From: Guyanagaster necrorhizus
Lineage: Eukaryota; Basidiomycota; Agaricomycetes; Agaricales; Physalacriaceae
NCBI RefSeq assembly: GCF_019112545.1
Contig: NW_025064890.1
Coordinates: 523,818 to 587,817, forward strand
Direction: 5' to 3'
Length of the DNA stretch: 64,000 nucleotides
Shown here: piece by piece, positions 55,648 to 64,000 of the stretch
Layout of the letters: each line of letters begins with the position of its first letter
How positions within the stretch are numbered: position 1 is the stretch's first letter
Notes under the pieces: model-generated
What the model saw: the letters and a program-made list of their open reading frames with translations, nothing else
What the model was told of the DNA's origin: nothing
Databases searched by the model: none
Translations under genes and position numbers: made by a program

Positions 55648-56601
55648 GAGATGAAGTCTATGCTAAATATGGCATGTCTCAAGTTGTCATCTCTGATCAA
55701 AGATCTCAATTTGTCTCAAAGTTCCTTGATGATCTGTACTAGCTTCTAAATATTTGCTGCAATATCTCTACTGCATATCATCCTCAAACCAATGGCCAAA
55801 CAGAACAAGTCAATCAGAAGATCAAAAAATATTTCTAGTTGTTTATTAATTACCAACAAGACAATTGAGTAGAATGGCTTACCCTTGCCACCTTCTAACA
55901 CAACAACTGTGTCTATTCTGTGACAGAAAAAACTCTTCTTTGTAAACCATAGCCATCACCCAAATGTTTCACATACAGAATGACTTCACACAATAACACT
56001 TGCCTCCTCTGATTTCACTGCAATAATGTCTAAGATCTATAATGAAATGTATATCACTCTTAAAAAAGTGATAACCTTCATGAAAAAACAATACAACAAA
56101 CATCACACTCCTCATAACTATTCTATAAATGATAAGGTTTGACTTGACACAACCAACCTTTATCTCTCTTGCTTCAAACAAAAGCTTGCCAATAAGTGCA
56201 CCAGGCCATTTCTGATTCTTGCCAAAATCAGTGTATCTGCATATAAACTCCATCTCTCAGTTGCCTGAAAAATTCATGATATCTTTAATAAAACACTCCT
56301 CACTCTATTCATTGCTCTGGCATTCTCAAATCAAGAACAACCACTGCCACTGGCATCTGAACTCATTGATGATGAGGAACATTATAAAGTCAATCAAGTC
56401 CTCAATCATAGACTCCACAAAGTATGCACACAAGGTGGAGGAACCTACACCACAGTTGATTATCTGATCAGTTGGAAGAGCTATAGCTCAGAATCTAACC
56501 AGTGGGTCAATGAATGACACATGAATGCCACTGACACTATACATGACTATGAACTCTCCTTAAATTGATTCATCAGGATGATGGTCTTAAGAGAGAGGTA
56601 A
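55648..56601 (+). pseudogene. Element F/J integrase, part 2, and chromodomain
   Basis: Resumes in the core: EVYAKYGMSQVVISDQRSQF (second Asp) and TAYHPQTNGQTEQVNQKIKK (Glu present). The post-core region decays in several frames. The chromodomain tail at about 56350-56560 reads IDDEEHYKVNQVLNHRLHKV and VDYLISWKSYSSESNQWVNE. The polypurine TTAAGAGAGAGG precedes the LTR. Confidence 0.86.
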
Positions 56602-57059
56602 TGTTATGATTTTTTCATTTTTCTTCTTGATTTAACCCTTATTTATGCTTAGTCAGAGCATCTAGACAAGCACTTAGGACTATGAGATAGGCTTAGTCAT
56701 CACAACAGACCAAGTCCATCATTGTCTTCTGACACAGCAATGTCTTTTGATGATGGATAATAACTCTTTTGTAGATAGTTGTGATGCCCAAGGACAAAAG
56801 ACACTAGCTTAAACATATACAATTAGTAGTAGTATATTTAGCTTATGAATGAACAGTATATAAGTAGGATAGCTCTTGCTGTATATCTTCAGCTTCAAGC
56901 TAAAGTTTATTCTTCTACTACTTCATCTTCAGCTGACTGTTTATTGGCCTTGAAGCATTTGATCAACAAGCACATATAGTGAACTCTGATGTGACTGTAC
57001 AAATTCAATACAGTGTCAGTTTATCATATGTTTAGATCATATGTGACTTGAGCTTAACA
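56602..57059 (+). repeat. 3-prime LTR of element F/J (family 1, subtype a)
   Basis: 458 bp, TGTTATGATTTTTTC to CTTGAGCTTAACA, closely matching 24689-25148. Followed by GTCTA, the duplicated target, and ATA, the last three bases of E's LTR. Confidence 0.93.
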
Positions 57060-57067
57060 GTCTAATA

Positions 57068-57186
57068 GTAGTGACAGACTGGTTTTCTTGGCAAAGATAT
57101 ACAATAACAAAATGTCTGAGCAGGATGCCAATGATGGTGCTCAAAAGCTTGAAAAAGTCTAAGGTGATATCATGGGTTGATAGCAT
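57068..57186 (-). pseudogene. Element D: start of the 5-prime ORF
   Basis: Minus-strand ATG at 57186 opens MLSTHDITLDFFKLLSTII, then GILLRHFVIVYLCQ, stop-free to the E insertion at 57067. It is the fourth copy of the small hydrophobic peptide and keeps the helix. Leader 57187-57245 contains GTTAGCTTGAAGCTTCC on the minus strand next to the LTR, the self-priming type site. Confidence 0.72.
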
Positions 57187-57245
57187 TTGGTTTCCTTCAT
57201 CTCTAGAGTGTATAAAAAAAGGAAAGCAGGAAGCTTCAAGCTAAC

Positions 57246-57698
57246 TGTTAAACCTAACTGGCATGTGACCTGAACATGTGATAAACTAGTGCTGTATCAT
57301 GTTCATACAGTCATGCTAAAGTCCACTTAATGTGTTATACCAGGTAAAATGCTTCAAGGCTAAAGACAGACTAGGCTTAAGAGAAGATAATATGAGATAA
57401 ACTTATAGCTCAAAGCTAGACTATTACAGTGAGAGCTATCTTACTTATATACTGTTTAGTGATGATAAATATAACTTACTGCCTATTGTACTATTCTGTA
57501 CTATGCTGCCTGTTCTGTCTGGTCATTGAGAAGTAGACAATGAGGAATTATTCATGAACAAGATAACTGAGTACAATGGGGCTGCCTGTCTGTTGTGATT
57601 GCCTAAGCCTTTTCATGTTTGCAGATAGATGCTCAAGATAAGATAGACACTCTGATAGGATAAAAAAAAGTGGTAAAAAGAAGAAAAAAATTGTAACA
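57246..57698 (-). repeat. 5-prime LTR of element D (family 1, subtype b)
   Basis: 453 bp in window orientation, TGTTAAACCTAACTGG to AAAAAATTGTAACA. Matches 7648-8099. Right flank CACTATCTC is element C and repeats CACTA found left of 7645. Confidence 0.9.
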
Positions 57699-59260
57699 CA
57701 CTATCTCTCTATTGTCATCTCTTTTCTGGTCATGATCCACTCATTGACTAAGGAGATCTGCCTTTCTGTTTGCAGTCTCAGCCTTGTGTTGGAGAATGAA
57801 GTCATATTCCACCAACTCTATGACCCATCTCACCTGTCATTGATTCAGCTTCTGAGAAAGTTGGAAATATTAGAGATTTTGATGATCAGTCTAAATTTTA
57901 AACTTTTGTATCACACTCATGAGATAATACCACCACTCAGCTAGAGTGAGCATAATAGCAAGCAGTTCCTTATCATATATCTTGTAGTTTCTTTTGGTGA
58001 TCATGAAGGCCTTCAACAGAAAAGTGACAGGCTGCTATTTGTCTTTCTGTTCCTGCAAGAGTACCACTCTAATAGCCTCATCACTGAAGTCTACTTCTAC
58101 CCAAAATCTTCTTTCTCTTATTAGTACTGTGAGCACTACATCCTCTATCAGCCTTTGTTTTAATTCTTAGAACATGTCTTCTTGTGCTACTCTCTATGAC
58201 CAGGGGGCATTTTCAGTTAGTTGAGTTATGGATCATACTATATGACTGTAATCTCAGATAAACTGTCAGTAGAAGTCTGTAAATCCAAGGAATGATTGCA
58301 GTTTCTTTTTTCTTGTTGGCATTGGCCATTCCTGTACTTTCTGAATCTTAACCAGATTCATGCAAATGCTTCCTTTGCTTATGATCACCTCTAGACACTT
58401 TATTTCCAATGTCTCAAATTCACATTTCTTGGTCTTGAAGAACAATTTATGTTTTCTTATTAGCATGAGGACCTGATGGACAAAGCATCTGTGCTCTTCT
58501 TGATCATCAGACATAATCAAAATATTATCAAGATAGATGGTAACCTTTCCTGTAGTGATGAGATCTTTGAAGATATCATTCATCATTCATTAGAAAGTCA
58601 CTGGTGAGTTTGTGAGTCTAAAGAACATTACCATCAGTTCAAAAAGTCCTTTGTTGGTTTGATAGACTGTCTTACATTTATCTCTCTCTTTGATTTGTAC
58701 ATTATTGTATCCCCATTGTATGTCGAGTTTAATGTAGTATTGGACTCTATGCAGCTTGTCCATTAATTCAGAAATAATCAGCAGCAGATATCAGTTTTTG
58801 ATTGTCATTTCATTAAGTTTTCAGTAATTCTAAACTGGCTGTAACTTTCCATTCTTCTTCTTCATGAAGAAGAAGAGCAAAGCCATCAGCAATTTAGAGG
58901 GTCAGATTCTTTCACTGGACAAATTCTTGTCTAAGAACTTATCAAGCTCTTGCTGCTCTATGTGGTTGAGAGAATAGACCTTGCAGTTGAGATTAGCATT
59001 GGCATTGAGAATTAACTTGACAGCATAGTCTCATAGTTTCAGGTCTAGAAGCTCATCAATATTCTCTTTCTCAAAGAGATCTTAGAAATCTTGTGCCCAT
59101 TTCAGCATCACTTCTTTCAAGGTTTTAGTCCCCTTCTCTGTGTTGGCCTTTGCTGCTAAGTCATTAGCATAGTGCATTACTCTTATATGGGTGGCTTCTT
59201 TCATGTTGATGACAAAAACTATTTCTCTATCCTCCATCTCTTCATCTCATTTGTTATCTT
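57699..59260 (-). pseudogene. Element C RNase H and reverse transcriptase
   Basis: Continuation of C after D. RNase H is read near 57750-58000. RT piece 58266-58586: MMNDIFKDLITTGKVTIYLD, then DNILIMSDD (catalytic YLDD is YLDN), CLEVIISKGSICMNLVKI and SFLGFTDFY. The RT N-terminal part with FFFMKKKNGKLQ lies at 58800-58900. Several stops. Confidence 0.84.
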
Positions 59261-59640
59261 CATCTTCATCAGATAGTATAAACAGAGTTTTGTAACACCA
59301 GCACCTAGCAAACATGATTCATTCTATCTTTCAGTTGATTAAGAGATTGTGGCAGATCAACCAGTTATAACCAAAGAAGATTTCCTTTGATCCTAAGTCA
59401 GTAACTGCCAAGTCAATATGCTCAGCATGGTCTCTGATCACCATCTAAAGTTCAACAAACTCTGTGATGGATTCAGCTTGATTTCAGGCTCTGTTGGCAT
59501 TGTAGACTGAAATAGAGGCTACCATTGACCTGGTGAAGAGATTGTGCTTAGCAATGAAAGCATAGCATCTTAAATGGCACATCAGGTTCACTTGGTATTA
59601 AATAGTTTGAGCCATCTAATAGAGGTCTCTCTCTCTGTTT
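59261..59640 (-). pseudogene. Element C protease, partly deleted
   Basis: Minus strand shows the C-terminal motif (LGSKEIFFGYNWLICHNLLIN) and the middle region (VYNANRA*NQAESITEFVEL). The sequence around the active site is replaced by a short unrelated stretch near 59560-59600 (HLRCYAFIAKHNLFT preserved, DSG missing). Dead. Confidence 0.7.
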
Positions 59641-60551
59641 GGCCCATAGATGGTTGAGTCATTGGTTTTTGTAATTCCTTCAGTGTTCTTGGTATAGCAG
59701 CAGATCAGAGTATATCTGAATGTGCAGATAATTTATTTGTAACTACAGAGATACTGTAAGTCTGCTTGATAGCTATTTGAGACACACCATGAAGTTTTTC
59801 AGCCAACTGAGTGAAATTGCTCACTTGTTGGCCTTATCTTTCACCTGCTCAATCTTTATATCTTTGCTATTTTTCTTGATTATATCTGTCTCTTTTTGTA
59901 GCTTGATAATCTGGGCTTTGATGTCTTCTCACATGTGTCTCTTCTCTCCACAGTTAAAATACTTTCTCTTCTTGAGACAATCAATGTCTATTGGCTTGCT
60001 AGATCTCATAAAGATGGTGCCTGAGCTGCTCTTCTTTTTGCTATAGGAGGATGTGATACTCTGTTTTGCCAATGCTGTTTGATTATTTGTTTTTCTGCTT
60101 CTTCTAGTCTTTTTATCATTCTGATTGAAGTTTCCAACTGCTTTCTGTTGCTGCTGCTTCCTATTCATTATTGTGATTCTATCCTTTCACTCATCATATC
60201 CCTTCAGAATATTATTTCCAATGTCCAAGGTAATCTTAGTGTATGGAGGGGGAACTCTGAGTTTGAGGGCTTCAACAAGTCACCTGTTTTTGAAAAGATC
60301 ATCATGAACTCTGGCAAGTTTGGTGAGCCACTCCAAGTCATTGAAGTATTTGACTGTCATCTTGTCACCCATGTGTACTTCCTGAACTATAGGGTTAAGG
60401 AATTTCTCTTATATAGCAGTTTTAAAGATAGACTAGAATGACAGTCAATGGTGCTCCTTGGTCATAGAGTACAAATCTGCAAGTTGTAAGATTCACCAGT
60501 CCTTGGCCTTGTCCTCAAAGTACAAGACAGTGAAGGCTATATGGTATATAT
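59641..60551 (-). pseudogene. Element C gag, cut by N
   Basis: Linker and zinc-knuckle region in the open piece 59929-60168 (DIDCLKKRKYFNCGEKRHM), where the first knuckle Cys is Tyr and the last is lost after a TGA. Capsid sequence follows (about 60180-60540). It is interrupted at 60552 by the N LTR. The rest of C lies beyond the window. Confidence 0.8.
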
Positions 60552-61011
60552 TGTTAAGCTCAAGTCACATGTGATAAGAACACATGATAAACTGACACTG
60601 TATTGAGTTTGTACCATCATATCAGAGTTCACTATATGCATTCATAGAGTTGTGTGCTTCAAGGCCAAAGACAGTCAGCTTAAGATGAAGTGGTAAATAA
60701 TAAACTTTAGCTTGAAGCTGAGGATATACAGCAGGAGCTATACTACTTATATACTGTTCATATCTTAGCTAAATATATACCTACTAATTGTGCATTTATG
60801 AGCTATGATACTTGTTGTCTTTAGAGTATCATTACTATCTACAAAAGAGCATTGTCTGTTGTCAAGAGATGTCATCATCATTAAAGGACAATGGCTGACT
60901 CTGTCTATTATAGTGACTAAGCATATCCTACAGTCCTAAGCACTAGTTTAAATGCTCTGACTAAGCATAAATAGGGGTTAATCAGGAAAAGAAAATGGAA
61001 AAATCATAATA
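60552..61011 (-). repeat. 3-prime LTR of element N (family 1, subtype a)
   Basis: 460 bp in window orientation, TGTTAAGCTCAAGTC to AAAATCATAATA. The reversed TATA (CTTATATACTG) and the block TTTAGCTTGAAGCTGAGG are present. Followed by TTACCCCCTCTAGTTAG, the reversed polypurine region. Confidence 0.9.
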
Positions 61012-62450
61012 TTACCCCCTCTAGTTAGATTCAGGACTATAGTCCTTCTAACTGACCAAATAATTGATTGTCATCCTTGATTCTCTGCTATAGGTGCATA
61101 CTTTCTGCAGTTGATAGTTGAAGACTTGATCAACCTTATAGTGTTCTTTATCATTGATTAGTTCTAGCTTAGGAGTGAGAGGATGTTTTTGATTAAGAAA
61201 GATGGAAGTGACATACAGCATAAGGAGAGTTTCATTGAAGATGTCATGAATTCACCAACTGACCAGAAGACAGAGTTTATAGGCCAACAGGTCAATTTTG
61301 GCAACAATAGGAAATAGACTGGTTCACTTGTCAGCTAGTTTTCATTTGAGGCATGAGAGGTAGAGGTTGGATGTGTCAAGCCAAACCTTATCATTGATGG
61401 AATACTGATGCACAGTGCAATGGTGTTTGTTGTATTGTGCTTTCATAAACATAGCAGTCTTTTCAAGAGTGGTATGAGTTTTATTATGGATTTTCACTAT
61501 AGTTGAGGTAAAATCCAAAGAAATGAGCATTGTAGTGTGTAACTATTCAGTGTGTATGATATTAGAGTGTTGGCCATAGTTAATAAAAAAGAGCATCTTC
61601 CCTATGGCAGAGTGTATGTAGTTATTGTGCTGGAATACAACCAATGCAAGCCACTCCATTCAGTTGTCCTGTTGATAATTAATAAATATGCAGAGATATT
61701 TTTCTATCTTCTGGTTGGCCTGCTCTGTCTGTCCATTGGTTTGTGGATGATATGCTGTGGAAGCATTGCTGTGAATGTTCAGAAGATGGTATAAGTCACC
61801 AAGGAACTTTAACATAAATTAGAGGCCTCAGTCAGAAATGATGACTTGTGGCATACTATATTTTGCATAGACTTTGTCACAAAGAATCTTTGTCCACTCT
61901 TCTGATGACAATTTGGTTGAGCATGCAATTGGAATAATGGCCTTCAAAAATCAATCAACAATAATGATGATAGCATTGTAGCTATTGCAGTCTGGTAGTC
62001 CAGTGATCATATCTACTGAGATATGAGTTCAAGGTGCTTATGGGACCTCATTCAGATAGAGTGGTGCTGCATGTGGTTGAGTAGATGCTTTTACCTATTG
62101 GCACACTTCACACCTCTTGATGTATTATTCTATGTTCTATCTCATCTTTGGCTACCAATATTCACATAGAACTAATTCTTTAGTCTTTATAATTTTCAGA
62201 TGCCCTGCTGTCACATAGTCATGACAGATGGCAATAATTTCTCTGTGAAGTTGATGATCATGGGAAATGTAGATCCTCTCATTATACTAGATTAGTCCAT
62301 CTTTCTTCATCATTTCTTATTTGTGATTGAGTGATAGGGCCACTTGTTGATCCTATTGGCTGATATTTCTTGTTGCACTCTTGATCTGCTTATGGATTTT
62401 CTCCTCTGTTAGCATTATCATAGCCTGAAAGTGTTCTGGCCTCAACAATA
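61012..62450 (-). pseudogene. Element N integrase and chromodomain
   Basis: Tail near 61020-61200 (EL-INDKEHYKVDQVFN), post-core piece 61342-61530 (LEKTAMFMKAQYNKHHCTVH, DKVWLDTSNLYLS), core with HPQTNGQTEQANQKIEKYLC at about 61690-61750 and VIISD*GL. Zinc-binding region near 62080-62230. Stops present. Confidence 0.83.
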
Positions 62451-64000
62451 CTACTCCATCATTGTTTTCTCTGCCCTAGTCATAGTCCACTCATTGACTT
62501 AGGAGATCAGCCTTCTTATTGGCTACTCCACCTTTGTGGTGTAGCATATAGTCATACCCAGAGAGTTCCATGATCCAGTGTGCTTGTTATCAGTTAAGTT
62601 TTTGTGATAGTCAGAAATATCAGAGATTTTGATGATCAGTCTAAATTTTGAATATTTGGACTGCTCTGATCAGATAATGATGCTATTCCACAAGAGCCAG
62701 CATAATGGCTAGGAGTTTCTTATCATATATCTCATAGTTTCATTCTGTCACCATCAGAGCCTTTGAAAAAAAGACTATCAGCCACCATTTCCTGTCTTAT
62801 TCCTGGAAGAGTATAATGCTGATTGCTCCTTCACTCAAGTCTGCCTCCACTCTAAACTTCTCTTTCTGCATTAGTATCACCAATACTATGTTCTCCACCA
62901 GTTGCCTCTTGAGATCATCAAACATGGCCTGCTGAGAAAGTCTCCAGGCCTATAGAGTATTGCTGGTCAACTGTGTTATGGATTATATAATCTTGCTGTA
63001 GTCTTGTATGAACTGGCAATAAAAGTTGGTGAATCCCAGGAAGGATTGCAATCTCTTCTTCTTTGTTAGCACTGGCCATTCTATTACTCTGGATATCTTA
63101 ATCAGATCCATTTGGATACTCTCTTTGCTGATGATTACTCTGAGGTATTCCATTTTCAGCATCTCAAACTTGCACTTCTCTGCTTTGAGGAACAGTTTGT
63201 GCTTTCTCATTAGGGCAAGTATCTGTCAAACCAAATGCCAATGTTCTTTATGATCTCTGGACATGATAAGAATGTTGTTAAGATAGATTGTTATCTTTCC
63301 AGTGGCAATGAGGTCCTTGAAAATGTCATTCATCATCCACTGAAAGGTTGCTGGTGAGTTGGTGAGACCAAAGAATATTATAACTGGTTCAAATAGTCCT
63401 CAGTTGGTATGGAAAGCCACCTTCCACTCACTGCTTTCTTTGATCCACACATTATTATACCTTCATCTAATATCCAGTTTAATGTAGTAGCATGCTCTCT
63501 ATAACTTGTCCATCAGTTCTGAGATTAGTAGGAGAGGATATCAATTCTTGATCATCATTTCATTTAGTTTTTGGTAGTCTTAGATGAATCAGAGTTTTTC
63601 ATCCTTTTTTTGATGGAAAAGAAGAGGGATGCCATGAGGAATTTTGAGGGTTGAATGCATCCACTGGAGAGGTTCTCTTTTAAAGACTTGTTGAGTTCCT
63701 GCTGTTTCAGATAGCTGAGAGAGTATATTTTGCAGTCTAGATTAGTGTTTACATTTGGAATTAGTTTGATGGCATGATTCTATAGCTTCAGATCTGACAG
63801 TTCATCAAAACTCTCCTTGCTGAATAGGTCCTGATAATCTTAAGCTCATTCAGGCACTATTTCTTCAAATGTTCTTTCTTTCTTTCCAGCATTGGCTTTT
63901 GCTGCCAGATTGTTGGCATGGTGTATGGCCTGAATATGCATTGCTTGTTCCATATTGATAGTGAGAATAGTTTCACCATCCTCCATCTCCTTATTCTAAT
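62451..64000 (-). pseudogene. Element N RNase H, reverse transcriptase, protease edge
   Basis: RNase H near 62560-62900. RT piece 62983-63210 has LFLKAEKCKFEMLKMEYLRV, VIISKESIQMDLIK and SFLGFTNFYCQFIQDYSKII. The catalytic motif near 63260-63295 reads ITIYLNNILIMS (YLDD to YLNN). RT N-terminus runs to about 63780. The remaining bases match the RT-protease linker (ETILTINMEQAMHIQAIHHA). Confidence 0.85.

Larger units (their letters stand above)
24689..57059 (+). mobile_element. Element F/J: family-1 Ty3/Gypsy spanning 32 kb
   Basis: A single element rejoined by its matching 460/458-bp LTRs (24689-25148 and 56602-57059) and a perfect 5-bp target duplication GTCTA (24684-24688 and 57060-57064). 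Its own sequence is 24689-27312, 45506-49543 and 55653-57059. It is interrupted by G (with everything inside G) and by K. It encodes the 5-prime ORF, gag, protease, RT, RNase H, integrase and chromodomain, all with stops. Confidence 0.9.
14782..57067 (+). mobile_element. Element E: family-1 Ty3/Gypsy, split by F/J
   Basis: Plus-strand element inserted in the 5-prime ORF of D. It has a 5-prime LTR (14782-15221), leader, 5-prime ORF, gag, protease, RT, an unrelated 2.14-kb insert, integrase, and a 3-prime LTR at 24247-24688. The last residues of that LTR (GTCTAATA) are found at 57060-57067 beyond the F/J insertion. A clean TSD at the D/E junctions was not found. Every ORF is broken, mostly by TGA and TAG. 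Confidence 0.83.
7648..57698 (-). mobile_element. Element D: family-1 Ty3/Gypsy, split over 50 kb
   Basis: Minus-strand element. Its 3-prime LTR, integrase, RT, protease, gag and most of the 5-prime ORF lie at 7648-14781. The start of the 5-prime ORF, leader and 5-prime LTR lie at 57068-57698. The halves join because the ORF sequence ending at 14781 and the sequence starting at 57068 are consecutive in the homologous leader of E (15281-15420). CACTA flanks both outer ends (7640-7644 and 57699-57703), with a small irregularity at the left LTR edge. All genes carry stops. Confidence 0.82.
5663..60551 (-). mobile_element. Element C: family-1 Ty3/Gypsy, split by D and cut by N
   Basis: Minus-strand element. 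Its 3-prime LTR (5663-6119) and integrase (6120-7639) are on the left. RNase H, RT, protease and gag continue at 57699-60551 after the D insertion. Continuity is shown by the integrase/RNase H junction: the left part ends and the right part resumes at the same point as in the intact linker of D, with CACTAT present on both sides. It is cut again within gag by the N LTR at 60552, so its 5-prime end is outside the window. Confidence 0.82.
60552..64000 (-). mobile_element. Element N: family-1 Ty3/Gypsy, running off the right edge
   Basis: Minus-strand element inserted in C's gag. The window holds its 3-prime LTR, integrase, RNase H, RT and the edge of protease. Its gag, 5-prime ORF and 5-prime LTR lie outside. 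Confidence 0.87.

Noticed and set aside
1..64000. Classical RIP as the only cause of decay
   Set aside because: The retained and lost sites in I and K track CG, not CA. Some G-to-A and C-to-T changes outside CG occur too, so RIP is not excluded as a minor cause.

Overview
The window looks like gene-free heterochromatin of a filamentous fungus, most likely an agaricomycete basidiomycete. Grounds: a 52-nt GTAAGT..TTTTAG intron, chromodomain Ty3/Gypsy elements of the fungal type, about 60% A+T, and loss of CpG by C-to-T decay. No tRNA, rRNA, CRISPR or ordinary host gene was recognised. Nearly every base can be assigned to one of about twelve LTR retrotransposons inserted into one another.

Two element families occur. 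Family 1 (A, C, D, E, F/J, G, N) has LTRs of about 440-520 bp (TGTTATGATT..TTAACA, three subtypes). Its order is LTR, self-priming site, a long 5-prime ORF region beginning with a small hydrophobic peptide, gag (CX2CX4HX4C knuckle), protease, RT, RNase H, integrase, chromodomain, LTR. Family 2 (B, H, I, K) has about 490-bp LTRs (TGTTAGGAA..TAACA in window orientation). Its order is LTR, 11-nt self-priming site, gag (CX2CX3HX4C knuckle), protease, RT, RNase H, integrase with chromodomain, then a convergent spliced gene on the opposite strand, polypurine tract, LTR. That opposite-strand gene (37969-39262, about 413 aa, coiled coil plus cysteine cluster) is the best candidate for an undescribed component.

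Nesting, outer to inner: B(+) is cut at 5662 by C(-). C is cut at about 7645 by D(-), which ends at 57698, and again at 60551 by N(-). D is cut at 14781 by E(+). E holds a 2.14-kb unclassified insert (20444-22583), and its 3-prime LTR is cut by F/J(+) (24689-57059, TSD GTCTA). F/J is cut by G(+) (27313-45500, TSD AAAAG) and by K(-) (49544-55647, TSD GAGAT). G contains H(-) (32765-37324) and the nearly complete I(-) (37325-45310). At the left edge A(+) interrupts B, and an LTR (1-177) interrupts A. The depth reaches eight elements: B>C>D>E>F/J>G>H>I.

Decay is stratified. Outer elements and K have almost no CpG. G, H and I keep many. The two LTRs of I, and those of K, differ largely where one has TG and the other CA, as expected from deamination of methylated CG on opposite strands. 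Most premature stops I checked are also C:G to T:A changes. The best-preserved copy is I (three stops in gag, one 1-bp deletion in RT, an intact opposite-strand ORF). None of the elements looks fully autonomous as read here.
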